Assembly (NCBI RefSeq): GCF_024623065.1
Contig: NZ_JANJZR010000020.1
Location: 1 to 64,000 of the forward strand
Reading direction: 5' to 3'
Length of the DNA: 64,000 nucleotides
DNA from: Bacteroides acidifaciens
GTDB lineage: Bacteria > Bacteroidota > Bacteroidia > Bacteroidales > Bacteroidaceae
Positions within the stretch are counted from its first letter, which is position 1, and each line of letters starts with the position of its first letter. The notes beneath the pieces were generated by a model. That model was not told the origin of the DNA. It saw nothing but the letters and a program-made list of their open reading frames with translations, and searched no databases. Positions 1 to 9,642 of this stretch are shown piece after piece. The position numbers and the translations under genes are program-made.

Positions 1-47
1 CTAAACTTATCAAAGAACTCTTTGGCATAGTGACAGAAGCCGCTTAG
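1..47 (+). CDS. C-terminal end of a gene cut by the window edge
   Basis: From base 3 a + frame stays open to a TAG at 45-47 and reads KLIKELFGIVTEAA, which looks like a helical protein end rather than random sequence. Nothing identifies the family. In related fructan loci another GH32 gene can lie on this side, but these 14 residues neither support nor exclude that. A tail this short could also be chance. Confidence 0.3.
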   Translation, partial: KLIKELFGIVTEAA

Positions 48-147
48 CCAATATGTTGAATTTTTAACGGACTATTAATTCTTCTATCTCGGATAATAAT
101 GTATAAAACCCTATAAAATAGCGTTCTATGCAACAAATATTATAGCC

Positions 148-176
148 TTTGAAACATTTTTTTTAGCTGTTTGATA
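148..176 (+). promoter_or_regulatory. Candidate two-box element upstream of the SusC gene
   Basis: TTTGAAACA at 148-156 is followed by TTTGATA at 170-176, start to start 22 nt. The same two boxes recur ahead of the GH32 gene (5180-5188 and 5191-5197) with starts 11 nt apart. The shared boxes at the two transcription units of one locus suggest an operator, possibly for the hybrid regulator at 10167. That link is inference. No clean TAnnTTTG -7 box was found for the SusC gene. Confidence 0.3.
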
Positions 177-257
177 TAAATCAACCGAAATTTGCACCAT
201 CGATAAAAAGAAAATTCGTACTTTAAAATTAATAATATTAAACTAATGCTCAGTATT

Positions 258-3200
258 ATGAAGAACAAAAAACTTCTTTGCAGCGTTTGTTTCCTGTTTA
301 TGTTCTTGTCAGTCCTCAGCGGACAGAACATAATGGTAAAAGGAAACGTAACTTCCAAAACAGATGGGTTGCCGATTATCGGTGCTTCCGTCATTGAATC
401 AACCGCTTCGGCCAACGGTACTATTACCGACTTTGATGGTAACTTTACGTTGACAGTAAAGCAAGGTTCATTACTTACCATTTCTTATGTAGGTTTTAAA
501 TCAGTCAAAGTGGAGGCGAAAGCTTTATTAAACGTTATTTTGGAGGAAGACTCCGAAATGTTGGAGGAAGTGGTAGTGACAGGCTATTCTACCCAAAAGA
601 AGGCAGACTTGACAGGATCGGTTGCCGTTGTCTCGACCAAATCTTTAAAAACTTCGACTGATGCCGATCCGATGAAAAGTCTGCAAGGTAAAGTACCGGG
701 TATGACAATTACTACAAACGGTTCGCCCAGTAGTACAGGAACCATTCGCATTCGCGGTATCGGTTCTTTCAATTCATCACAAGATCCCTTGTATGTGGTT
801 GACGGAGTGCCTACTACTCGTGCTTTAAACTCTCTTAATACCAATGATATCGAAAGTATGCAAGTGCTGAAGGATGCGGCATCCGCTTCTATTTACGGTT
901 CGCGTGCATCGAACGGTGTTATTATCATTACAACGAAGAAAGGAAAGAAAGCCGATAAAATGCAGGTCGACTTCTCGGCAAATCTGGCTGCGCAGTTTTA
1001 CACTTCCCAATCGTTGATGAAGCTCTCGAACACTTCGGAATACGCAACAGCTATGGCTCAGGCTGCTTTGAATGACGGATTAGACCCGGTTGCTTATGCC
1101 GGAAATTATGGATTGAACCTGAAAGCCGCAAGCGGCACGCCCATTACGGTTTGGAATCCGGCAACGGGAAGTTATGTAAATTATACGGTAAACGGCTTAT
1201 ACGATGGTTACATCAATCAAAAGAAAACAATGAAATATTCGGATACCGATTGGCTGAACGAAATATCGCGTACCGGGTTCTTGCAAAATTATGATTTGTC
1301 TCTTTCACACGCTAATGACAAACATTCCACCATGTTTTCTTTGGGGTATAAGAAGAATAATGGTATCTTGAAATACACTGATTTTGAGAATATATCCGCT
1401 CGTATGAATTCCTCCTATAATGTGAACAAATATATCACCATAGGTGAGAACTTCACTGTGACATATACCAGCCAAGTAGATTGCGCTCCGATGGAGAATG
1501 CGTTGAAGATGGCTCCTACTGTTCCGGTTTATGAGGAAGACGGTGTGACGTTTGCCGGTCCTGTAGGTGGAATGAGCGACCGTCAGAACCCGTTGCGCGA
1601 ATCATATAATAATCGTGACAACCATCTGGACTACTGGCGCCTGTTTGGTAACGGCTATGTAGAGTTGAAACCGCTCAAAGGACTGGTGCTTCGTTCAAAC
1701 TTCGGTATCGACCATTATTCTTCATTCATCAATGCGATGACAAACACTTTTCATTCTGATATTGTGAATAATGACATAGCGAAAACAACGCTTTCTCACA
1801 ATAATGAAACAAACTGGACATGGTCGAATACTGCCAACTATAATTTCCGATTGGCCGATAAACATGATATTACCGTATTGGCAGGTACCGAAATGACCAA
1901 GCAATCCGTGATTGATTTTTCTGCTTATTCCGAAGAGTACGCTTTGGAAGATAAAGACTATATGTGGCCCAATGCGGCAACTGGTACAATGAGAAACGCT
2001 GGCGCAAAGGTAGGGTTCCGGTTGGCTTCTTTCTTTGGAAAGATAGACTATAATTTCGACGATTTCGTTTTGGCGTCTTTCACCATTCGCAGAGACGGTT
2101 CTTCCAGATTCGGTAAAGATAATCGTTGGGGTACTTTCCCGGCAGCGACTCTCGGATTGCGTTTGTCTAAACTGTTGCGGAAAGATTGGATGGACGACTG
2201 GAAACTTCGCTTTTCATGGGGACAGACCGGTAATCAGGCAATAGACAATAATGCCCAGTTTGGACTTTATGTAGCCGATTATGGATTAGACCGTGTTACT
2301 TCTACCGCTTACGACTTACTGTTGCAATATTCGGGAACGTTCCCTTCCGGTTATCGTGCCACTCAACTTGCGAATCCTAATTTGAAATGGGAATCGGCCG
2401 AACAGTTCAATATCGGTACAGACTTCACACTTCTCAAAGGCTGTTTATACGGTTCAATAGATGGATATGTGAAAGATGTGGACAATATGTTGATTAATCC
2501 CTCTTACTTGGGCGCACTGGGAGAAGGTGGGGCATCTTGGGCCAATGGTCCTTCATTGCGCAACTGGGGAATGGAGGTTGCTTTGGGTTATCGCAAGACT
2601 CTGGCTTGCGGGCTTGGAATTGATATAAACGGAAACTTAGATTTTTTCCGCAATAAAGTAACTTACCTTCCTGCAACCTCCACAGGGTCTTATGCACACA
2701 CAACAACGGAGAATCTGGTTCAGTCCGGTCAACCATACGGCTCTATTGTAGGCTATGTGGTAGAGGGTATATTCCAACATCAGGCCGAAGTGGATGCTTC
2801 CGGTCAACCGAACGCACGTGTAGGTGGACTGAAATATGCAGATTTGGATGGTAAGAATGGTATTACAGCCGATGACCAAACTTGGATTTACAATCCTGTT
2901 CCGGCATTTTCTTATGGTCTGAATATCGCATTGAATTATAAAGGATTTGATTTCAGCATGTTTTGGCAAGGGGTATATGATAAGGACGTGTATAACAACC
3001 AAAAGTTTCAGACTGACTTCTGGAGCATTACAGATGCGGGCTCAAACAAAGGAAACCGTTTGTTGGGTGCGTGGACTACCGCAAACACCGGTTCCACTAT
3101 TCCCGCACTGACCACTAACAATACTGCCGATGAAGGTCGCGCTTCAACCTATTTTGTAGAAAACGGTTCCTATTTGAAGTTGCGCAATTTGCAACTGGGA

Positions 3201-3380
3201 TATAATTTGCCTGCCTCATTCTTGTCTAAATTCAAAATGAGCAATGCACGTATATATCTGTCGGGACAGAACTTGCTGACAGTCAAAAGTAAAGGTCTGA
3301 CTTGTGCCGACCCTGAAAATCCGGATTGGGCTTATCCGTTGGCCACCTCTGTGTCATTCGGTCTGCAACTTAGTTTCTAA
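258..3380 (+). CDS. SusC-family TonB-dependent outer-membrane transporter (fructan locus)
   Basis: This 1040-residue protein is the outer-membrane channel that imports fructan chains using TonB energy. In order it has a signal peptide (about 1-23, ending LSGQ), a carboxypeptidase-like beta-sandwich (about 26-105, with VKGNV and DGNFTLTV), a plug with YVVDGVP and the hallmark GSRASNGVIIITTKKG near residues 215-235, then a long beta-barrel ending in LQLSF, a typical barrel-sorting terminus with a final Phe. The start chosen is the ATG at 258 (MKNKK), which gives a standard signal peptide; an in-frame ATG at 246 adds four residues. The susD gene follows after 21 nt, so the two are co-transcribed. 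Fructan specificity is inferred from the GH32, permease and fructokinase neighbours. Confidence 0.93.
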   Translation: MKNKKLLCSVCFLFMFLSVLSGQNIMVKGNVTSKTDGLPIIGASVIESTASANGTITDFDGNFTLTVKQGSLLTISYVGFKSVKVEAKALLNVILEEDSEMLEEVVVTGYSTQKKADLTGSVAVVSTKSLKTSTDADPMKSLQGKVPGMTITTNGSPSSTGTIRIRGIGSFNSSQDPLYVVDGVPTTRALNSLNTNDIESMQVLKDAASASIYGSRASNGVIIITTKKGKKADKMQVDFSANLAAQFYTSQSLMKLSNTSEYATAMAQAALNDGLDPVAYAGNYGLNLKAASGTPITVWNPATGSYVNYTVNGLYDGYINQKKTMKYSDTDWLNEISRTGFLQNYDLSLSHANDKHSTMFSLGYKKNNGILKYTDFENISARMNSSYNVNKYITIGENFTVTYTSQVDCAPMENALKMAPTVPVYEEDGVTFAGPVGGMSDRQNPLRESYNNRDNHLDYWRLFGNGYVELKPLKGLVLRSNFGIDHYSSFINAMTNTFHSDIVNNDIAKTTLSHNNETNWTWSNTANYNFRLADKHDITVLAGTEMTKQSVIDFSAYSEEYALEDKDYMWPNAATGTMRNAGAKVGFRLASFFGKIDYNFDDFVLASFTIRRDGSSRFGKDNRWGTFPAATLGLRLSKLLRKDWMDDWKLRFSWGQTGNQAIDNNAQFGLYVADYGLDRVTSTAYDLLLQYSGTFPSGYRATQLANPNLKWESAEQFNIGTDFTLLKGCLYGSIDGYVKDVDNMLINPSYLGALGEGGASWANGPSLRNWGMEVALGYRKTLACGLGIDINGNLDFFRNKVTYLPATSTGSYAHTTTENLVQSGQPYGSIVGYVVEGIFQHQAEVDASGQPNARVGGLKYADLDGKNGITADDQTWIYNPVPAFSYGLNIALNYKGFDFSMFWQGVYDKDVYNNQKFQTDFWSITDAGSNKGNRLLGAWTTANTGSTIPALTTNNTADEGRASTYFVENGSYLKLRNLQLGYNLPASFLSKFKMSNARIYLSGQNLLTVKSKGLTCADPENPDWAYPLATSVSFGLQLSF

Positions 3381-3401
3381 CATACTAAAAGAAGAAAAAC
3401 A

Positions 3402-5144
3402 ATGAAAAAGAAAATATATACATTTGCACTTGCCTGTTTGATGGGTGTATCCTTTACAAACTGTAATGACTTTCTCGACTATAATCCCACAGCAGTGATT
3501 GATGAAGATAAAGCGTTCTCCGAACCGGAGAAGATGGTGAATGCCGCTTATGCCATGTTGGGCGACTGCTGGTTTTCCTATCCGTTCAATCTGTTTCCTT
3601 ATGGTGATATAACATCTGACGACTGTTTGAAAGGTGGTTCCGGGACGACCGACACCGGCTATCATCCTTTTGAGATTTGGTCTACGTTGACGGCTACTAC
3701 TCCGGGTGAGATGGACGAGCTTTGGTATCGTCTCTATTGTGCCGTTTCCCGTTGCAATCGTGCGTTAGTGTCTTTGGACAGAAACGGAGTGAACAAACTT
3801 GGTGAGGATTTATGTAAGCAGCGCATTGCGGAAGTTAAATTCTTACGCGCGCACTTCTATTATAAATTGTTGACCGTGTTTCGCCAAGTTCCTTGGATTG
3901 ATGAAGTGGCGTATTCAAACAATACCATCGAGCAGATAAGAAATGACCAGTTTACGTATCAGGAACTCTTTGGTAAAATAATAGCTGATTTTGAAACTGC
4001 CTATAATGTGCTGCCGGACGAACAGGCTAATGGCGGACGGGTAAATAAGATTGCCGCTGCGGCTTACCTGGCAAAGTGTTATTTGAACTTGGCATGGGGA
4101 GACGGTTATGAAGCGACTACCGGCGTATCTCATATAAATAAAGAATATATGAGCAAGGTGGTAACATATACGAAAGACGTTGAAGATTCCAAGTATGATT
4201 ATCTGGAAGATTTCGGCGACATCTTTTTGCCGGATTACAAGAACAGCAAGGAATCGGTCTTTGCTGTACAATGTTCCGACTATAAGGATGATAACACAAG
4301 TTTCGGACGTGCCAACTGGTCGAATATGTTGAATGGGTGTTGGGGAATATGGACTTGCGGATGGGACTTTCATAAGCCTTCGCAGAATCTGGTGAATGCA
4401 TTCAAGACAGAGAATGGTCTGCCGATGTTTGATGACTATAATCATCAAATCAGCTATCCGGTCAACGGAGAAGTGAACGAACAGAAATGGGACCCCAGAC
4501 TCTTTCATACAGTCGGCATGCCTACCTATCCATATAAATATGAAGCAGAATATGTGATGACAAAAGACAACTCCCGTACACCGAATACGTATGGCTATTA
4601 TACTTCCTTGAAAGAAGTGCCCCAACGTTCGAAAGGAGAGACTTACAACGGATCATGGCAGGCGTTCGCAATGAACGATTATGTATTCCGTTATACGGAT
4701 GTGATGCTGATGCGTGCTGAGGCATTGATTGAATTGGACGAACTGGACAAAGCCCGTGTCATTATCAATGATATTCGTCAGCGTGCAGCCAATTCGATTG
4801 AAAAACACATTTCTTATGCAAAAGAACAGTGTGAGATTGAGCTTTATCCGGAGTCTTACTTCCAAGACAAGGAAACTGCGCGTAAGTGTCTGCGTTGGGA
4901 GCGTCGCTTGGAAATGGCGATGGAAAACGGACGTTATTTTGATTTGCGCCGTTGGGGGATTGCTTCTAAAACGCTGAATGCTTACTTTGCAAGCGAACAA
5001 AACAGTGTATATGACGGACAGACCTATGCCCAATATTATAAGGATGCTCATTATGAAGCGGGAAAAAATGAGTTCTTCCCGATACCTTATAACCAACTGT
5101 ACTATATTCCAGGATTATATACCCAGAATAAGAATTATGAATAG
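3402..5144 (+). CDS. SusD-family surface glycan-binding lipoprotein
   Basis: This is the 580-residue substrate-binding lid of the SusCD transporter, exposed on the cell surface. The N-terminus is a lipoprotein signal with Cys21 (SFTNC), followed by NDFLDYNPT, a common SusD beginning. The helical TPR-like fold is suggested by LRAHFYYKLLTVFRQVPWID and the late conserved stretch RYTDVMLMRAEALIEL. KNEFFPIPYNQL near the end is the usual SusD C-terminal signature. It lies 21 nt behind the SusC gene. The expected partner lipoprotein (SusE-like) and a surface endo-fructanase do not follow; the next gene is a periplasmic GH32. Confidence 0.93.
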   Translation: MKKKIYTFALACLMGVSFTNCNDFLDYNPTAVIDEDKAFSEPEKMVNAAYAMLGDCWFSYPFNLFPYGDITSDDCLKGGSGTTDTGYHPFEIWSTLTATTPGEMDELWYRLYCAVSRCNRALVSLDRNGVNKLGEDLCKQRIAEVKFLRAHFYYKLLTVFRQVPWIDEVAYSNNTIEQIRNDQFTYQELFGKIIADFETAYNVLPDEQANGGRVNKIAAAAYLAKCYLNLAWGDGYEATTGVSHINKEYMSKVVTYTKDVEDSKYDYLEDFGDIFLPDYKNSKESVFAVQCSDYKDDNTSFGRANWSNMLNGCWGIWTCGWDFHKPSQNLVNAFKTENGLPMFDDYNHQISYPVNGEVNEQKWDPRLFHTVGMPTYPYKYEAEYVMTKDNSRTPNTYGYYTSLKEVPQRSKGETYNGSWQAFAMNDYVFRYTDVMLMRAEALIELDELDKARVIINDIRQRAANSIEKHISYAKEQCEIELYPESYFQDKETARKCLRWERRLEMAMENGRYFDLRRWGIASKTLNAYFASEQNSVYDGQTYAQYYKDAHYEAGKNEFFPIPYNQLYYIPGLYTQNKNYE

Positions 5145-5195
5145 GCTCGAATCATGCGGAAGTAACATTTTTTACAGCGTTTGAAACAAATTTGA

Positions 5196-5226
5196 TAGGC
5201 GTTTCATCCCGAAGCGCCTACCTTTG
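5196..5226 (+). promoter_or_regulatory. Candidate promoter of the GH32 gene with an overlapping inverted repeat
   Basis: TACCTTTG at 5219-5226 fits the Bacteroides -7 consensus TAnnTTTG exactly and lies 44 nt before the GH32 ATG. An inverted repeat (TAGGCG at 5196-5201 and TTC at 5203-5205, against GAA at 5211-5213 and CGCCTA at 5215-5220) runs into the -7 box. A TTTG at 5191-5194 could be the -33 element, but the 24-nt spacing is longer than usual. The repeat could be an operator or a hairpin ending the susCD message. Confidence 0.45.
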
Positions 5227-5270
5227 CCTACATCAATCATACTTTAATCATATTTTAATACCATTGAAAC

Positions 5271-7103
5271 ATGAATGTATTTCTTTTATCTAAGCAATTT
5301 CAGGCTGTTCTGATTTATTTTTTACTTATAACTTTTTCTTTTTCGCTCCGTGCGGCAGATTCTCCTTTATTGATAAAGAATCTTGGAGAAGGACATTACA
5401 TGGTACGTATTAATACCAATCAGAAGTATCTCCTTCTACCGGTAGAAGAAACTGCCCCCGATGTACGTATCAGTATGATTATAAATAATGAAGAGGTGAA
5501 ATGGCTGGATGTACGGCTGGCGATGCATAAAGTGGATTACTTTGTTCCTGTAGACATTTCCAGTTATTCAGGCCGGACGATTTCCTGCAAATTTAAACTA
5601 CAAACGAATGATCCTCTTCATACAAACTTTTCTCCTGAAAATACGGTTTGCTGCAAGGAAATGAGATTATCCGATACGTTTGATACAGCTAATCGGGAAA
5701 AGTACCGTCCCACTTATCATTTTTCGCCCCTTTATGGTTGGATGAACGACCCGAACGGAATGGTATATAAAGACGGTGAATATCATCTGTTTTATCAATA
5801 CAACCCTTATGGTTCTCAATGGGGAAATCTAAGCTGGGGACATGCCATCACCAAAGACCTCGTAAACTGGAAACATCTTCCTGTTGCTATAGCTCCTGAT
5901 GCATTAGGAACAATTTTCAGTGGCTCGGCTGTGGTGGATTACGATAATACAGCAGGATTTGGTGCAGGTGCTATTGTTGCTATCTACACTCAAAGCAGTG
6001 ACCGACAAGTGCAAAGTATAGCTTACAGCACCGACAACGGACGTTCTTTTACTAAATACGAAAACAATCCCGTTCTGGTGTCTGAGGTCTGTGACTTCCG
6101 CGACCCGAAAGTGTTTTGGCATGCAGAAACCCATCGGTGGATTATGGTATTGGCAGTAGGGCAGGAAATGCAGATTTTCTCTTCTCCTAATCTGAAAGAT
6201 TGGACCTTTGAAAGTCGTTTCGGTGAAGGACAAGGTGCACATGGCGGCGTGTGGGAATGTCCCGATTTGTTTGAACTTCCAGTAGAAGGTACCAATGATA
6301 AGAAATGGGTGTTGCTTTGTAATTTGAATCCAGGAGGTCCTTTCGGAGGAAGTGCTACTCAATATTTTGTAGGCTCCTTCAACGGAAAAGAGTTTGTAAA
6401 CGAATCACCCTCCAAAACCAAATGGATGGACTGGGGAAAAGACCATTACGCCACTGTTACTTGGAGTGATGCCCCCGACAACCGCCGTATCGCCATCGCA
6501 TGGATGAGCAACTGGCAATATGCAAATGATGTTCCTACCTCCCAATACCGTAGTCCGAACTCCGTTCCCCGCGATTTGAGCCTGTTTGCCGCAGACGGTG
6601 AGATTTATCTCAAATCCGCCCCTTCTCCCGAACTGCTGAAACTGCGCGACATTTCGAAGAAACGTTCGTTCAAAGTAAGTGGAACACGCACGGTCAAAGA
6701 AATGATTCCGGGTAACGAAGGTGCTTACGAAATAGAACTGACCATCAAGAACCAACATGCAGACATTATCGGCTTCCGTCTCTACAATGATAAGGGCGAG
6801 GAAGTGGACATGCAATATGACATGAAAGAGAACAAATTCTCTATGGACCGCCGTAAAAGCGGAGATGTCAGCTTCAACGAAAATTTCCCGACGCTGACGT
6901 GGACGGCTATCGAAAGCGGAAGGAATGAACTGAAACTTCGCCTGTTTGTAGATAAATCAAGTGTAGAAGCATTCGGTGACGGTGGACGTTTCGCAATGAC
7001 CAATCAGGTATTCCCGTCGGAGCCTTACTGCCATATCGGCTTTTACAGCAAGGGCGGATCCTATAAGGTAGATTCGTTTGTGGTTTACTGGTTGAAGCCA
7101 TAG
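5271..7103 (+). CDS. Periplasmic GH32 fructan hydrolase (levanase/inulinase/invertase family)
   Basis: This 610-residue enzyme cleaves beta-fructosidic bonds in fructans or sucrose. A Sec signal peptide (ending SLRAA, no lipobox) sends it to the periplasm. An N-terminal beta domain (about 33-140, probably DUF4980) precedes the five-bladed propeller. All three catalytic motifs are present: WMNDPNG with nucleophile Asp160, FRDP with Asp278 as transition-state stabiliser, and WECPD with acid/base Glu329. A C-terminal beta-sandwich (about 470-610) includes the conserved SSVEAFGDGG stretch. Endo versus exo action and levan versus inulin preference cannot be read from sequence alone. Since it lacks a lipid anchor, it most likely digests chains already imported by SusCD. 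Confidence 0.92.
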   Translation: MNVFLLSKQFQAVLIYFLLITFSFSLRAADSPLLIKNLGEGHYMVRINTNQKYLLLPVEETAPDVRISMIINNEEVKWLDVRLAMHKVDYFVPVDISSYSGRTISCKFKLQTNDPLHTNFSPENTVCCKEMRLSDTFDTANREKYRPTYHFSPLYGWMNDPNGMVYKDGEYHLFYQYNPYGSQWGNLSWGHAITKDLVNWKHLPVAIAPDALGTIFSGSAVVDYDNTAGFGAGAIVAIYTQSSDRQVQSIAYSTDNGRSFTKYENNPVLVSEVCDFRDPKVFWHAETHRWIMVLAVGQEMQIFSSPNLKDWTFESRFGEGQGAHGGVWECPDLFELPVEGTNDKKWVLLCNLNPGGPFGGSATQYFVGSFNGKEFVNESPSKTKWMDWGKDHYATVTWSDAPDNRRIAIAWMSNWQYANDVPTSQYRSPNSVPRDLSLFAADGEIYLKSAPSPELLKLRDISKKRSFKVSGTRTVKEMIPGNEGAYEIELTIKNQHADIIGFRLYNDKGEEVDMQYDMKENKFSMDRRKSGDVSFNENFPTLTWTAIESGRNELKLRLFVDKSSVEAFGDGGRFAMTNQVFPSEPYCHIGFYSKGGSYKVDSFVVYWLKP

Positions 7104-7313
7104 GACTCTTCTATGTAATCTGTAGGCTCTTTTCCCGGTTCCTTACGGCAGAGTATATCCACCCTTACGGGTTCCTACACTTAAGGTAACGGTATACTTC
7201 TGTTAAGCCTACGGTATAAGTAGCTTGCCACGGCAGTGGTAGATTCTTCTCACGGACATGAAGAGAAGCTACTACAGCCATGAAGAGAATTTGTCACGGC
7301 CGTGACAAATCAA
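7097..7313. repeat. Degenerate tandem array with a 22-nt period between the GH32 and permease genes
   Basis: A TAGG..CTCTT pair (7101 and 7123), then ACGG or a close variant at 7145, 7167, 7189, 7211, 7230, 7252, 7274 (ACAG) and 7296, repeats every 22 nt; one step is 19 nt. Units share little beyond YYACGGYNRTR. The last unit holds a perfect 22-nt palindrome at 7289-7310, and unit 7228-7239 is a near palindrome. The array starts within the last GH32 codons and fills most of the 392-nt gap. No promoter or terminator is clear here. Function unknown. Confidence 0.75.
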
Positions 7314-7495
7314 CAATATCGTAGCTTTCATCCTATTATAGCGGTGTGAAGCAAGAATCGGATAAGGGGCAAACAGGTTTGCTCCCGTAAGGGCGGACAA
7401 ATTAAGCCCTAAAGATACAGAAATTATACAATAACAGATTCACTTTGTAGCATACGGATAAACAGGTATGCGAAATTTAAGTAACAGATATAACA

Positions 7496-8665
7496 ATGGA
7501 AAACAGTAAAAACTCTTCTCTCTCCAAACTTATCCCGGTGATGCTATGCTTTTTCGCCATGGGGTTCGTTGACTTGGTAGGCATTGCTTCCAATTATGTA
7601 AAGGCAGACCTTGGTCTGTCGGACTCACAAGCAAACATTTTTCCCTCACTTGTCTTCTTCTGGTTCCTGATTTTCTCCGTACCGACAGGGATGCTGATGA
7701 GCCGTATCGGTCAGAAGAAGACTGTATTGCTCAGTCTGATTGTCACTTTTGCTTCTTTGTTATTGCCGGTTTTCGGTGACAGTTATATGCTGATGCTGAT
7801 TTCTTTCTCCCTCTTGGGTATCGGAAACGCATTGATGCAGACCTCTCTGAATCCCTTGCTCTCCAACATCGTGAGGGGTGACCGCCTGGCAAGTAGCCTG
7901 ACTTTCGGTCAGTTTGTAAAAGCCATCGCTTCTTTCCTTGCTCCTTATATTGCCATGTGGGGAGCTACACAAGCCATCCCGACTTTCGATTTGGGCTGGC
8001 GCATCCTGTTCCCGATTTACATGATTGTAGCCGTTATTGCTGTTCTGTTGCTCAATGTCACACAGATTAAAGAAGAAAAAGAAGAAGGCAGACCGTCTAC
8101 TTTCGGACAATGTCTCGCTTTGCTCGGCAAACCGTTCATCCTGCTTTGCTTCATCGGTATCATGTGCCATGTTGGCATCGACGTAGGTACGAACACTACC
8201 GCTCCGAAGATTCTGATGGAACGCATCGGAATGGGACTGGATGATGCCGCTTTCGCGACAAGCCTCTATTTTATCTTCCGTACGGCGGGTTGCTTCCTGG
8301 GTTCGTTCATTCTGCGCAAGATGTCTCCGAAATCTTTCTTTGCTATCAGTGTAGTAATGATGTTGGTTGCCATGATTGGTTTGTTCATCTTCCACGAGAA
8401 AGCGGTTATCTATGCTTGCATCGCCCTGATTGGTTTCGGTAACTCTAACGTATTCTCCGTCATCTTCTCGCAAGCGTTGCTTTATCTGCCGGGTAAGAAA
8501 AACGAAGTCTCCGGTCTGATGATTATGGGGCTTTTCGGTGGAACGGTATTTCCGTTGGCGATGGGAGTGGCTTCGGACACTTCACTGGGACAGAACGGCG
8601 CTATTGCAGTAATGACAATCGGTGTGCTTTATCTGCTGTTCTATACGCTCCGTATCAGAAAATAA
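7496..8665 (+). CDS. MFS sugar permease, probable fructose transporter (FucP-like)
   Basis: This 389-residue inner-membrane protein of about 12 helices belongs to the sugar-proton symporter branch of the major facilitator superfamily. The half-domain motif between helices 2 and 3 reads GMLMSRIGQKKTVL, the family's G-x-x-x-D/R-x-x-G-R-K signature in variant form. A long cytoplasmic loop with charged residues (KEEKEEGR, about 195-205) separates the two halves. Fructokinase starts 35 nt downstream, so imported substrate is probably free fructose released by the GH32 enzyme. Substrate is inferred from context. Confidence 0.85.
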   Translation: MENSKNSSLSKLIPVMLCFFAMGFVDLVGIASNYVKADLGLSDSQANIFPSLVFFWFLIFSVPTGMLMSRIGQKKTVLLSLIVTFASLLLPVFGDSYMLMLISFSLLGIGNALMQTSLNPLLSNIVRGDRLASSLTFGQFVKAIASFLAPYIAMWGATQAIPTFDLGWRILFPIYMIVAVIAVLLLNVTQIKEEKEEGRPSTFGQCLALLGKPFILLCFIGIMCHVGIDVGTNTTAPKILMERIGMGLDDAAFATSLYFIFRTAGCFLGSFILRKMSPKSFFAISVVMMLVAMIGLFIFHEKAVIYACIALIGFGNSNVFSVIFSQALLYLPGKKNEVSGLMIMGLFGGTVFPLAMGVASDTSLGQNGAIAVMTIGVLYLLFYTLRIRK

Positions 8666-8700
8666 TTTTATATTTGGGAATCAATTAAACTCTGTTTATC

Positions 8701-9588
8701 ATGAATAATACGATAGTAGGAATGGGTGAAGCACTATGGGATGTGCTGCCCGAAGGAAAGAAAATAGGCGGTGCTCCGGCAAACTTCGCTTATCATGTTT
8801 CGCAATTTGGCTTTGACAGCCGTGTAGTCAGTGCGGTAGGCAATGACGAACTGGGGGATGAGATTATATCGGTCTTTAAAGACAAGAAACTGAATACTCA
8901 GATTGAACGGGTAGATTATCCTACCGGTACGGTGCAAGTGACACTGGACGCCGAAGGTGTGCCTTGTTATGAAATCAAGGAGGGGGTTGCCTGGGATAAC
9001 ATTCCTTTCACGGACGAACTGAAACGTCTGGCATTGAACACGCGTGCCGTTTGCTTCGGTTCGTTGGCGCAGCGCAATGAAGCAAGTCGCGCCACTATCA
9101 ACCGCTTCTTGGACACCATGCCCGATATAGACGGACAATTAAAGATATTCGACATCAATCTCCGTCAGGACTTCTACACCAAAGAAGTGTTGCGCGATTC
9201 CTTCCAACGCTGCAATGTCTTGAAGATAAACGACGAAGAGTTGGTGACCATCAGCCGTATGTTCGGTTATCCGGGCATCGACTTGCAGGACAAGTGCTGG
9301 ATTCTGTTGGCCAAGTACAATCTGAAAATGTTGATTCTGACTTGCGGCATCAATGGCAGCTATGTATTTACTCCGGGCGTTGTCTCTTTCCAGGAAACGC
9401 CGAGAGTTCCCGTAGCCGATACGGTAGGAGCGGGCGATTCTTTCACGGCAGCTTTCTGTGCTTCCATATTGAATGGCAAGCCGGTTCCCGAAGCTCATAA
9501 GTTGGCGGTGGAAGTTTCTGCTTATGTCTGCACGCAGAGCGGGGCGATGCCGGAACTTCCGCAGGTATTGAAAGACAGATTGTTATAA
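8701..9588 (+). CDS. Fructokinase, PfkB (ribokinase) family
   Basis: This 295-residue cytoplasmic kinase phosphorylates fructose with ATP. It has the N-terminal PfkB substrate-binding start (GMGEALWDVLPEGKKIGGAPANFAYH, split here as GEALWDVLPEG and GGAPANFAYH) and the C-terminal signature DTVGAGDSFTAAF at residues 240-252, with Asp246 as the catalytic base and GAGD as the anion hole. It follows the permease by 35 nt and ends before a strong terminator, closing the catabolic part of the locus. Fructose rather than another hexose is inferred from the GH32 and the fructose-sensing regulator nearby. Confidence 0.9.
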   Translation: MNNTIVGMGEALWDVLPEGKKIGGAPANFAYHVSQFGFDSRVVSAVGNDELGDEIISVFKDKKLNTQIERVDYPTGTVQVTLDAEGVPCYEIKEGVAWDNIPFTDELKRLALNTRAVCFGSLAQRNEASRATINRFLDTMPDIDGQLKIFDINLRQDFYTKEVLRDSFQRCNVLKINDEELVTISRMFGYPGIDLQDKCWILLAKYNLKMLILTCGINGSYVFTPGVVSFQETPRVPVADTVGAGDSFTAAFCASILNGKPVPEAHKLAVEVSAYVCTQSGAMPELPQVLKDRLL

Positions 9589-9642
9589 TCCTATTTAATA
9601 TATATCGGTAATAGATGGAATGATTATCTGTTATCGGCGTAT

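Noticed and set aside
7097..7313. 22-nt units as CRISPR or integron repeats
   Set aside because: Units are degenerate, contiguous and lack spacers or an adjacent integrase.
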